Positions 42,678 through 50,847 of a DNA stretch of 64,000 nt are shown here, piece by piece. The notes beneath the pieces were generated by a model. The model made no database searches and was not told the origin of the DNA. It saw only the letters and a list, made by a program, of their open reading frames with translations. Position 1 is the first letter of the stretch. Each line of letters opens with the position of its first letter. The translations under genes were made by a program, and so were the position numbers. The DNA comes from Polaribacter sp. (GTDB lineage: Bacteria; Bacteroidota; Bacteroidia; Flavobacteriales; Flavobacteriaceae), in NCBI GenBank assembly GCA_028343155.1, contig JAOLXX010000002.1, positions 115,390-179,389 of the forward strand. The letters run 5' to 3'.

Positions 42678-44318
42678 TTAACGATACTTCCGTTTCCTCA
42701 AATAATTAAAAACAAATCCAAAAGCAAATAAAATAAGTAGAGGAAAAACCACATTAAAAAACTGCCAAAAAATACGTTCTTTAAAAGTTTTTTGTTTGTC
42801 TAATGTTTTAATTTTTAATGTTTTGTTTCTTAATTGAATGACCCCAGTATCATCTAATAAATAGTCAACAGTATTTAAGAGGAAGTCTTTATTTCCAAAT
42901 TGTTGATTTGTCCATTTATCGCTATTTAAATCATAGGGTTGTCCTTTTAAAATTTGATTTTTTCCAATATCACCATCTGCAATCACGACCATTTTATTAT
43001 TATTTGAATGCGCTTTATAAAGAGAAGTTTCAAAAGGTTTTACACGGTTTTTATATGCAGAATTAAAATTACCCTCAAGCAAAACAGCAAACAGTTGATT
43101 TCCACTTTTATAATTAGCTTCAATAACTTCTTCAGCAATAGATTGCAAGTGAATAAAATTAGGTGTTCCAACTTTCTGTGTCAATAAAGAACTTACTAAA
43201 AGAGGTGTTTTTTTTATGTTGTTTTTTAGAGTATCAATTTGATTTGCAAACTGTAATCTTACGGGGGAAATGTTTTTTGTAATCCCATGGTTTGGGTTGC
43301 CACCTACTAAAGGATGATAAAGCCAATCTAAATTTTTAAACTGTGTTTGACCTCCAATTTTTCCTGTTGCTAAGGGGATCTGAGCAGCATACAAATCTTT
43401 AATCAATGCGCTGTTTATTCTAATTCCGTAAGAAAACAACAAGTCTGTTAGGTTCAAATCTCTTGGATATGCTAGCATTTTTCCATTTGAAAACAAACTG
43501 TCTTGGTCTGCCTGTACTTTGTCAAGCATCCATAAAGTCCTTCCGCCATTGGTAATAAATTGATCTAAGGTAAATTTTTCTTGTGTTGTGAATTTTTCAG
43601 TTGGTTTTGCAATAATTGCCAGATCTAAAGTGGTTAAATCTTGTAAAGTTTGCTGTGGACTTTTAGCGACGGAATCTAACGTAAATTTTGCTAATCGGTA
43701 TTTTTTAGCAATTTCACTTAAAAAACTATATTGATATAGATCGTTCAATTCTCCATTGCCAGTGATAACAACAACTCTTTTTTGTCTCCTTTGCGTAATA
43801 GAGTTGATGGCGCTTGAAAAACTATATTCTAAATTTTCAATTGCTTTTTGCAGCTGTTCCTCCTGCGAAGTAAGAATCCTATTTGGCAACAAAGAAACGA
43901 TGGATGATTTATTTCCGTAAGAAATTTCTGCCCATGGGAAAATAATTGCTTCAGACAATTTTCCTTCCTCTTCTACGGTTAATTGACTGGGTAGCATACC
44001 GCGCTTAATTAATTCTTCTTGTTGATAATCTGGAATTTCAAAATTGATTTTTATGTTTGAATTTTCAGCAGATAATTCTTCAATATACTGGCGTGTCTCT
44101 GTCTGCAATCTTCTAAACTCAGACGGAAAATCGCCTTCCAAATAGACGGTAATTAAAAGATGTTTATCCACTTTTGAAACAATATTTTTAGTTGTCTCGG
44201 AAAGTGTGTAGCGTTTGTTTTCAGTTAAATCGATACGCTTGTAAATTGATTGGTTGATGCTATTTAAAAGTAGCAAGCCAACAATGAGAATTGTACAGTT
44301 TTTTATTTTTTTATGCAT
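42678..44318 (-). CDS. gldG: Gliding motility ABC transporter component GldG
   Basis: 546 residues, required with GldA and GldF for flavobacterial gliding. An N-terminal membrane helix (about 9-24) is followed by KRIDLTENKRYTLSETTKNI, the ABC_transp_aux region (VVVITGNGELNDLYQYSFLS, LDQFITNGGRTLWMLDKVQA), and a C-terminal helix after TFKERIFWQFFNVVFPLLIL. Start overlaps the gldF stop by 8 bases. No gldA ATPase is present in this window. Confidence 0.95.
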   Translation of the reverse strand: MHKKIKNCTILIVGLLLLNSINQSIYKRIDLTENKRYTLSETTKNIVSKVDKHLLITVYLEGDFPSEFRRLQTETRQYIEELSAENSNIKINFEIPDYQQEELIKRGMLPSQLTVEEEGKLSEAIIFPWAEISYGNKSSIVSLLPNRILTSQEEQLQKAIENLEYSFSSAINSITQRRQKRVVVITGNGELNDLYQYSFLSEIAKKYRLAKFTLDSVAKSPQQTLQDLTTLDLAIIAKPTEKFTTQEKFTLDQFITNGGRTLWMLDKVQADQDSLFSNGKMLAYPRDLNLTDLLFSYGIRINSALIKDLYAAQIPLATGKIGGQTQFKNLDWLYHPLVGGNPNHGITKNISPVRLQFANQIDTLKNNIKKTPLLVSSLLTQKVGTPNFIHLQSIAEEVIEANYKSGNQLFAVLLEGNFNSAYKNRVKPFETSLYKAHSNNNKMVVIADGDIGKNQILKGQPYDLNSDKWTNQQFGNKDFLLNTVDYLLDDTGVIQLRNKTLKIKTLDKQKTFKERIFWQFFNVVFPLLILFAFGFVFNYLRKRKYR

Positions 44319-45027
44319 TGTCCAAACGCATTTTAGTGAGATATAAAAAGAAGACTGTTATACTGAGAAAATAGAGTAGGTCTCTAGTATCAATAACGCC
44401 TCTAGAGATACTCTTAAAATGCTCATTGATTCCAATTTTTTTGATTGTTAAATCATTTCCTAAAGAATTCGAAATTGCATCAAATCCATAATATAAAAAG
44501 AAAGAAATAAAGACGGAGATTATAAAAGCTACAATTTGATTTTTAGAGAGTGTAGAGGTAAATAGACCAATAGAGGTATAGGTTCCTGCCAAAAACAACA
44601 AGCCCATATAAGAACCAATTGTACTACCAAAATCAATATTTCCAATAGGTTTTCCTAATTGATAAATAGTGTATACATAGGTCAACGTCGGAATTAAAGC
44701 GACAATAACCAATAGGAGTGAAGCCCAAAATTTACCTATTATAATTTGCCAATCAGAAATAGGTTTTGTTTTCAAAAGTTCTATGGTTCCACTGTTAAGT
44801 TCTTCCGCAAAACTTTTCATGGTAATGGCAGGAATCAAAAATAAAAATAGCCAAGGTGCTAAAAAGAAGAATGGATTTAAATCCGCAAATCCAGCATTTA
44901 AAATATTGAAATCGTCTTTAAATATCCATAGAAATAAACCATTTACCAGCAAGAAAACACCAATTACTAAATAAGCTATTGGTGATGCAAAAAACGAGTT
45001 AAATTCTTTTTTTAAAATGGTTATCAA
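44311..45027 (-). CDS. gldF: Gliding motility ABC transporter permease GldF
   Basis: 238 residues, six membrane helices, ABC-2 type permease of the gliding transporter. Starts MITILKKEFNSFFASPIAYL, then PWLFLFLIPAITMKSFAEEL and GTIELLKTKPISDWQIIIGK, the conserved ABC-2 stretch. Overlaps gldG. Presence of gldFG implies a gliding or at least type IX-secretion lineage; motility itself cannot be concluded from these two genes. Confidence 0.94.
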   Translation of the reverse strand: MITILKKEFNSFFASPIAYLVIGVFLLVNGLFLWIFKDDFNILNAGFADLNPFFFLAPWLFLFLIPAITMKSFAEELNSGTIELLKTKPISDWQIIIGKFWASLLLVIVALIPTLTYVYTIYQLGKPIGNIDFGSTIGSYMGLLFLAGTYTSIGLFTSTLSKNQIVAFIISVFISFFLYYGFDAISNSLGNDLTIKKIGINEHFKSISRGVIDTRDLLYFLSITVFFLYLTKMRLDNA

Positions 45028-45115
45028 TATTTATTTTTTAGTTAATATTAAAGTTTAAAAGGTGCCTATTTTTAAGTAAAAACCAACAAGAAACAACCTG
45101 AAACAAACCTATTTG

Positions 45116-45976
45116 TCATGTCAAAGGTGTGAAATCTAGTTGAGAATCATTGATAAAATTAAGAGTAATTGAGTCTCTATATCCCAAGCCTAATAATGTG
45201 GATGCACCGCCGACGGTATCAGAATTACTTCTGTAAATAGCAATTTCAAGATATCCAGCAGCATTAAAAATAGCTAATTTACTACCATCATATTGGATAT
45301 TATCATGAGCATTATTACCTGCAACTTGATTGTATTTTGTGAAAATTTTAGTAAAAGAATAGCGTCTTGCACTTGCTTTAAAGCGACGACCTTTTCCAAT
45401 TTCTTGAAACATTTTTTGACTAATATTACTAATTACATTTCCATAATTATCAATATAAACAACTCCACCGATAATCTGATTTTTAGCTTGGTTTACTTTT
45501 GGCTGAATTTCAACAAGCTTTTTAAATTCCTTAACTTCTTTACCAATAACTGTTAGATTACCACCCCTAGCAATAAAACAAGCAACTTGTACAAAAACAT
45601 CTAACACAGGAAAACTACTTTCAATTCGGTCATGAATATTTATTTCAACAATTTTAGAAGGTTTGATTTCTGAGGCAATCATTGAGATAATCCCATTATC
45701 AGGACAGACAAAAAAATGATTGTCTAATTCTACAGCAATATGTTTGTTGTCAGCACTTAATTCTGAATCTACACCTATAATATGAATTGTTTTATCAGGA
45801 AAACTTTTGTAAGAGTTTTTTAAGATATAAGCAGTTTCTGTAATGTTAAATGGAGATATTTCGTGGGTGATATCTACTATTTTAGCGTCTGAGAGTTCTG
45901 AAAAAATAGCTCCTTTAACAGCACCGACAAAGTGGTCTTTTGTTCCAAAATCGGTTGTTAAGGTAATTAGAGGCAT
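45116..45976 (-). CDS. SAM hydroxide adenosyltransferase (DUF62, fluorinase/chlorinase superfamily)
   Basis: 286 residues. N-terminal Rossmann-like domain: ITLTTDFGTKDHFVGAVKGA with the SAM-binding Asp, IVDITHEISPFNITETAYIL and PDKTIHIIGVDSELS. The C-terminal beta barrel has VVYIDNYGNVISNISQKMF. The superfamily hydrolyses SAM to adenosine and methionine; halogenation is unlikely without a halide-specific loop, which I cannot confirm. Upstream of gldF on the same strand with an 88-base gap. Confidence 0.9.
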   Translation of the reverse strand: MPLITLTTDFGTKDHFVGAVKGAIFSELSDAKIVDITHEISPFNITETAYILKNSYKSFPDKTIHIIGVDSELSADNKHIAVELDNHFFVCPDNGIISMIASEIKPSKIVEINIHDRIESSFPVLDVFVQVACFIARGGNLTVIGKEVKEFKKLVEIQPKVNQAKNQIIGGVVYIDNYGNVISNISQKMFQEIGKGRRFKASARRYSFTKIFTKYNQVAGNNAHDNIQYDGSKLAIFNAAGYLEIAIYRSNSDTVGGASTLLGLGYRDSITLNFINDSQLDFTPLT

Positions 45977-46023
45977 TCCTATTTACTGTTAATTAATTGT
46001 GTAAAAGTTCTTAATTATTTACG

Positions 46024-46031
46024 CAAATCTA
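46024..46031 (-). promoter_or_regulatory. Predicted -7 box for the SAM hydrolase-gldFG direction
   Basis: TAGATTTG on the minus strand, 47 bases upstream of the ATG at 45976; full match to TAnnTTTG. It sits in the divergent region shared with phoH. Confidence 0.45.
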
Positions 46032-46102
46032 ATCATTTTAGAAAATTTATTCGCTATTTTTAGTTGAAATATAAAAGGAATCAATTTATAAAAAATAATC
46101 AT

Positions 46103-47056
46103 TTGAACGAACGCATTATAGAGCTTACAGAAATTAGTCCAAAAGATTTTTTTGGAGCACAAAACAGTACTATTGAGCAATTAAAAAAATATTTTCCAAA
46201 AATTAAAATTGTTGCTCGCGGATCTAATTTAAAGATTTATGGAGAACCAGAAATTTTAGACGCGTTTGAAACGCGCTTGGAACGCTTGATGAAGTATTTC
46301 AATAAATACAATACGCTTGATGAAAATAGTATTGAGCGTATTTTAACATCTACGGGGAATGAAGAGAAATCAGTTGGTGCAAAAAATGCAAAGGATGTTT
46401 TAGTTCATGGAGTGAGCGGAAGGTTGATAAAGCCTCAAACTGACAACCAAGGTAAAATGGTTACTTTAATGGGTAAAAATGATATGTTGTTTGCTGTTGG
46501 TCCGGCAGGGACTGGAAAAACCTATACTGCTGTTGCTTTGGCTGTAAAAGCATTAAAAGAAAAAGAAGTTAGAAAAATTATTTTAACCAGACCTGCTGTA
46601 GAATCTGGAGAGAATTTAGGCTTTCTTCCAGGAGATTTAAAAGAAAAATTAGATCCTTATATGCAACCTCTATATGACGCTTTGCGTGATATGATTCCGC
46701 ATGAAAGGTTAGCATCTCATTTAGAAAAAGGAGTTATTCAAATTGCACCATTAGCATTTATGAGAGGTAGAACTTTAGACAATGCATTTGTAATTTTAGA
46801 TGAAGCACAGAATACAACTCATAATCAAATGAAGATGTTTTTAACAAGAATGGGTAAAAGTGCAAAGTTTATAATTACAGGAGATCCCGGTCAGATTGAT
46901 TTGCCAAGAAAACAAGTTTCAGGATTGAAAGAATCTTTATTAGCTTTAAAAGATATTCAAGGTATTGCCCAAGTATATCTGGATGATAAAGATGTCGTAA
47001 GACATAAATTGGTGCGCAAAATTATTAGTGCTTATAAAAGTATAGAAACAGAATAG
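46103..47056 (+). CDS. phoH: PhoH-like ATPase
   Basis: PhoH/YbeZ-type P-loop NTPase connected to RNA metabolism. 317 residues from a TTG at 46103 (first residues MNERIIELTEISPKDFFGAQ, matching homologue starts); the frame extends to another TTG at 46064 adding 13 unlike residues. KH-like N-terminal region (IVARGSNLKIYGEPEILDAF), Walker A VGPAGTGKTYTAVALAV near residue 132, VILDEAQNTTHNQMKMFLTR and FIITGDPGQIDLPRKQ. No ATG is available in frame at either candidate. Confidence 0.93.
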   Translation: MNERIIELTEISPKDFFGAQNSTIEQLKKYFPKIKIVARGSNLKIYGEPEILDAFETRLERLMKYFNKYNTLDENSIERILTSTGNEEKSVGAKNAKDVLVHGVSGRLIKPQTDNQGKMVTLMGKNDMLFAVGPAGTGKTYTAVALAVKALKEKEVRKIILTRPAVESGENLGFLPGDLKEKLDPYMQPLYDALRDMIPHERLASHLEKGVIQIAPLAFMRGRTLDNAFVILDEAQNTTHNQMKMFLTRMGKSAKFIITGDPGQIDLPRKQVSGLKESLLALKDIQGIAQVYLDDKDVVRHKLVRKIISAYKSIETE

Positions 47057-47073
47057 CGATTAGTTTTTAGTTG

Positions 47074-47101
47074 TTGGTTAAATGACTTTAGTTTATTTTT
47101 G
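47074..47101 (+). promoter_or_regulatory. Predicted promoter of purC
   Basis: TTG at 47074-47076, 17-base spacer, TATTTTTG at 47094-47101. Both halves fit the Bacteroidetes consensus; the ATG follows 32 bases later. Confidence 0.6.
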
Positions 47102-47133
47102 TAGCCAATAACAAATAACAATTAATTAAAAGA

Positions 47134-48084
47134 ATGAATACAATTAACGAAACGAACTTTCAGTTTCCCAACCAGAAGTCTGTTTATATTGGTAAAGTAA
47201 GAGAAGTTTACAATATTGATGAGCAACTTTTAGTAATGGTTGCTACAGATAGATTGTCTGCTTTTGACGTTGTTTTACCTCGTCAAATTCCGTTTAAAGG
47301 TCAGATTTTGAATCAGATTGCAACAAAAATGATGAATGATACAGTAGATATTGTTCCAAATTGGTTGTTGGCAAACCCTGATGAGAATGTAGCCGTTGGT
47401 CATTTATGTGATCCTTTTAAAGTAGAAATGGTAATTCGTGGTTATGTTTCTGGTCATGCAGCAAGAGAATACAAACTAGGTAAAAGAATTTTGTGTGGAG
47501 TGACAATGGCAGAAGGATTAAAAGAAAATGATAAATTTCCTTCTCCAATCATAACACCTTCCACAAAAGCAGCAAATGGAGATCATGATGAAGATATTTC
47601 TCGTGAAGCAATTCTTTCCCAAGGTATTGTTTCTGAAGAAGACTATATTATCTTAGAAAATTACACAAAGGCACTGTTTCAAAGAGGGACAGAAATTGCT
47701 GCGAAAAGAGGATTGATTTTAGTAGATACTAAATATGAATTTGGAAAAACAAAAGAAGGAAAAATTGTATTGATTGATGAAATTCATACACCAGATTCTT
47801 CCCGTTATTTTTATGCAGAAGGCTATCAAGAAAGACAAAATACAGGAGAAATACAGAAGCAATTATCGAAAGAATTTGTTCGCCAGTGGCTAATTGAAAA
47901 CGATTTTCAAGGAAAAGAAGGACAACAGATTCCTGAAATGACAGAGGAAAAAGTCATTGAGATTTCTAATAGATATATAGAATTATATGAACAAATTACT
48001 GGAGAAAATTTCATAAAAGCTCCTACACAAAACATACTAAATAGAATTGAAGAAAATGTTTTGAAATTTTTAACTTCAAAGTAG
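47134..48084 (+). CDS. purC: Phosphoribosylaminoimidazole-succinocarboxamide synthase
   Basis: Purine pathway: joins CAIR with aspartate using ATP to form SAICAR. 316 residues, the long Bacteroidetes/yeast type. Motifs: [89 protein letters not shown] and [11 protein letters not shown] near the end. Confidence 0.96.
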   Translation: MNTINETNFQFPNQKSVYIGKVREVYNIDEQLLVMVATDRLSAFDVVLPRQIPFKGQILNQIATKMMNDTVDIVPNWLLANPDENVAVGHLCDPFKVEMVIRGYVSGHAAREYKLGKRILCGVTMAEGLKENDKFPSPIITPSTKAANGDHDEDISREAILSQGIVSEEDYIILENYTKALFQRGTEIAAKRGLILVDTKYEFGKTKEGKIVLIDEIHTPDSSRYFYAEGYQERQNTGEIQKQLSKEFVRQWLIENDFQGKEGQQIPEMTEEKVIEISNRYIELYEQITGENFIKAPTQNILNRIEENVLKFLTSK

Positions 48085-48096
48085 AAATAAATAAAT

Positions 48097-48127
48097 TACA
48101 GCGATTTGACAGGTTAAAAACCTGCCC
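48097..48127. repeat. Small CAGGTT/AACCTG hairpin
   Basis: CAGGTT (48110-48115) and AACCTG (48119-48124) form a small hairpin within GATTTGACAGGTTAAAAACCTGCCC between purC and fabV. It could be a weak terminator or one copy of a dispersed intergenic repeat; no second copy is seen here. Confidence 0.35.
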
Positions 48128-48159
48128 AATTTTCATAAATATATAAAAAATTAATTACT

Positions 48160-49350
48160 ATGATTATAGAACCAAGAACAAGAGGATTTATTTGTTTAAC
48201 ATCTCATCCAAAAGGATGTGCACAAAATGTTAAAGATCAAATAGCATATGTACAATCTAAAGAGAAAATTGAAGGCGCTAAAAAAGTGTTAGTATTAGGT
48301 TCTTCAACAGGTTTTGGATTGGCTTCAAGAATTACAAGTGCATTTGGTTCAGATGCAGCAACTATTGGTGTTTTCTTTGATAAGCCAGCAACAGCAGGAA
48401 GGCCAGGTTCTCCAGGTTTTTATAATACAGCTGCTTTTGAACAAGAAGCAAAAAAAGCTGGTTTGTATGCTAAAAGTATTAATGGAGATGCATTTTCAAA
48501 CGAAGTAAAAGAACAAGTTATCAATCTAATTAAACAAGATTTAGGTCAGATTGATTTAGTGATTTATAGTTTAGCATCACCAGTAAGAACACATCCAACA
48601 TCTGGAAAACGTTTTAAGTCGGTTTTAAAACCAATTGGAGAAGTATTCTCTAACAAGACAGTAGATTTTCATACAGGTAATGTTTCAGAAATCTCTATCA
48701 ACCCTGCTGAAGGAGAAGATGTTGAAAATACGGTAACTGTTATGGGAGGTGAAGATTGGAAAATGTGGATGGATGCTTTACAAGAAGCTAATGTTTTATC
48801 CGAAGGAATTAAAGCAGTTGCCTATTCTTATATTGGCCCAGAAGTAACAAAACCTGTATATAGAAACGGAACAATTGGAGCAGCAAAAGATCATTTAGAA
48901 GCAACTGCTCTTACAATCTCAGATACTCTAAAATCGATTGGAGGAAAAGCCTATGTTTCCGTAAATAAAGCATTAGTTACACAAGCAAGTTCTGCAATTC
49001 CTGTAATTCCTTTATACATTTCTTTGTTGTACAAAATAATGAAAACAAAAGGAATTCATGAAGGTTGTATCGAACAGATTCAACGTTTATATAGCGAGCG
49101 TTTGTATACAGGGAAAGAAGTTCCCTTAGATGATAAAGGAAGAATTCGAATTGATGATTTGGAAATGAGAGAAGATGTGCAAGCAGAAGTTGCTAAACTT
49201 TGGAAAAATGCTACTACAGAAAATTTAGCGGAAATTGGAGATTTAGAAGGATACAGTAAAGAATTCTTTAAACTATTCGGTTTTAAAGTTGATGGAGTAG
49301 ATTATGATGCTGATGTGAATGAATTAGTTGAAGTTCCAAGTATTCAATAA
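48160..49350 (+). CDS. fabV: Trans-2-enoyl-CoA/ACP reductase FabV
   Basis: NADH-dependent enoyl reductase of fatty-acid synthesis, type FabV. 396 residues with GFICLTSHPKGCAQNVKDQI, cofactor motif VLVLGSSTGFGLASRITSAF, FFDKPATAGRPGSPGFYNTA, and the active-site Tyr-x8-Lys: AYSYIGPEVTKPVYRNGTIG. Strong start context (MIIEPRTRGF). Followed by a terminator. No fabI is seen in this window. Confidence 0.95.
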   Translation: MIIEPRTRGFICLTSHPKGCAQNVKDQIAYVQSKEKIEGAKKVLVLGSSTGFGLASRITSAFGSDAATIGVFFDKPATAGRPGSPGFYNTAAFEQEAKKAGLYAKSINGDAFSNEVKEQVINLIKQDLGQIDLVIYSLASPVRTHPTSGKRFKSVLKPIGEVFSNKTVDFHTGNVSEISINPAEGEDVENTVTVMGGEDWKMWMDALQEANVLSEGIKAVAYSYIGPEVTKPVYRNGTIGAAKDHLEATALTISDTLKSIGGKAYVSVNKALVTQASSAIPVIPLYISLLYKIMKTKGIHEGCIEQIQRLYSERLYTGKEVPLDDKGRIRIDDLEMREDVQAEVAKLWKNATTENLAEIGDLEGYSKEFFKLFGFKVDGVDYDADVNELVEVPSIQ

Positions 49351-49371
49351 AATAGCAATTAAAAATTAATA

Positions 49372-49427
49372 AAACCTCTTAGTTTATACTGAATTTCTTT
49401 TGGTAATAACTATGAGGTTTCTTTTTT
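49372..49427 (+). terminator. Terminator after fabV
   Basis: AAACCTC-T-TAGTT pairs with AACTA-T-GAGGTTT (49408-49420) across an internal loop, followed by CTTTTTTTAA. It lies about 20 bases after the fabV stop. Confidence 0.7.
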
Positions 49428-49451
49428 TAAGTATATTGTAATTACAGATTT

Positions 49452-49949
49452 ATGGAAAAGGTAAAATCAAGAATAGGCTTATTAACGATACTTATAATTA
49501 TTGTTGTAATTATTTGGGTTGCTTCAGCAACATTGATTATTTACGGATTGGATAATTGGTCTGATAGAGGAACTTTTGGCGATTTGTTTGGAGCTGTTAA
49601 TGGATTATTTGCAGGATTAGCTTTTGCAGGCTTAATATATACAATCGTTTTACAAAAAAGAGATTTAGAATTGCAAAAAAATGAAATTCAATTAAATAGA
49701 AATGAATTAAAAAGATCTTCCAAAGCGCAAGAAAAGTCTGAAAAAGCATTGTTTGAACAAGTAGAGCAAATGAAGATTACATCTAAATTAAATGCGTTAA
49801 ATACAATTATAAATTATTACAACTTACAAATCTCTTCTTCAAATCATTCAGAAGAAATCATTTTTAAATTTAAAGAGAAAAGAAAAACTGCTATTAGAGA
49901 AATAGATATTTTAATTGATAGAGTTGGAGATGATGAATTTTATGAATAA
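49452..49949 (+). CDS. Unknown two-helix membrane protein with coiled coil
   Basis: 165 residues, function unknown. Two membrane helices (about 9-32, IGLLTILIIIVVIIWVASAT, and about 43-66) enclose a short loop with a conserved-looking DNWSDRGTFGDLFGAVNGLF. A long charged coiled coil follows (LQKRDLELQKNEIQLNRNEL through QEKSEKALFEQVEQ), ending in a soluble helical tail. This architecture recurs in several mobile or defence-associated families, but no specific match is claimed. First of three same-strand unknown genes. Confidence 0.7.
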   Translation: MEKVKSRIGLLTILIIIVVIIWVASATLIIYGLDNWSDRGTFGDLFGAVNGLFAGLAFAGLIYTIVLQKRDLELQKNEIQLNRNELKRSSKAQEKSEKALFEQVEQMKITSKLNALNTIINYYNLQISSSNHSEEIIFKFKEKRKTAIREIDILIDRVGDDEFYE

Positions 49950-49955
49950 ATTTTT

Positions 49956-50435
49956 ATGAAAGCAGTAACCGTTAAAAAAATAAAAGACGAATTATCACAC
50001 AGATCAGCTAACGATTTGATGGAGTTATGCCTAAAACTCTGTAAATTTAAAAAAGAAAACAAAGAGTTATTAACTTATTTGTTGTTTGAATCTCATAACG
50101 AAGAAGGGTATATAGAGGGTGTAAAAGAACAATTAGATGATTTGTTTGAACAAATAAATACAAAGAGTTATTTTTACATTCGTAAAAGTGTGCGTAAGAT
50201 TTTAACGTTGACTAAAAAGTTTATTCGATACTCTAAAAAGAAAGAAACAGAAGTCGCATTATTATTGTATTTCTGTCATAAATTAAAAAACTTTAAACCT
50301 TCGATTAACAGAAGTACTAGATTAGTAAATACTTTTGATAGGCAAATTATATTAGTTAAAAAAGTCATTGCTACCTTACATGAAGATTTGCAATATGATT
50401 ATCAATTAGAATTAAATGATTTATTAGATGATTAA
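49956..50435 (+). CDS. Unknown basic helical protein
   Basis: 159 residues, all-helical and Lys-rich: MKAVTVKKIKDELSHRSAND, MELCLKLCKFKKENKELLTY, IRKSVRKILTLTKKFIRYSK. No catalytic or membrane motif. Located 6 bases after the membrane protein's stop, and the last 8 bases overlap the next gene, so the three are probably translated from one message. Seems to have homologues in other flavobacteria (recall only). Confidence 0.7.
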   Translation: MKAVTVKKIKDELSHRSANDLMELCLKLCKFKKENKELLTYLLFESHNEEGYIEGVKEQLDDLFEQINTKSYFYIRKSVRKILTLTKKFIRYSKKKETEVALLLYFCHKLKNFKPSINRSTRLVNTFDRQIILVKKVIATLHEDLQYDYQLELNDLLDD

Positions 50436-50796
50436 AAAAGAAAGACCAATTCTATCAGATCTAGTAAACGCAGGAACTTCTGATGTTGAAAGATTCCAAA
50501 ACGAAGTGATTCGTCCTATTATAAAAATGCAACACAATTTTTTAATTGCTTTTTTTAAAAGCTATGTACAGCAAAGAAAAATTGATTTTATCAGTCTTAC
50601 ATTAGAAAAAAAAAACAAGCATATTAGATCGATGCTTACAAAGGATATCAACTTTAAAAACATTCTTCTAGGCAGTATTATTGCCCATTTTTCTGTAGAT
50701 GAATTTTCTTTTTATCACCAAAAAACTTCTGAAGTAAACAGAAGGATTGTACAGATAACCAAACAAAGATTGCAGGATAGTATTTCTGAATTATAG
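50428..50796 (+). CDS. Unknown helical protein
   Basis: 122 residues, mostly helical: MIKKERPILSDLVNAGTSDV, NEVIRPIIKMQHNFLIAFFK, and QKTSEVNRRIVQITKQRLQD. Relatives have been labelled 'glyoxalase' in databases by my recollection, but no glyoxalase metal site is visible and I do not accept that. Overlaps the upstream gene by 8 bases. Function unknown. Confidence 0.7.
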   Translation: MIKKERPILSDLVNAGTSDVERFQNEVIRPIIKMQHNFLIAFFKSYVQQRKIDFISLTLEKKNKHIRSMLTKDINFKNILLGSIIAHFSVDEFSFYHQKTSEVNRRIVQITKQRLQDSISEL

Positions 50797-50847
50797 ATGA
50801 AATTGTTGTTTTTCAAAAATCAACCAAAAATTTTAAATGAAAGTATT

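Noticed and set aside
48110..48124. CAGGTT/AACCTG hairpin as a firm terminator of purC
   Set aside because: Stem of six pairs, loop of three, and no T run after it; listed only as a weak repeat.
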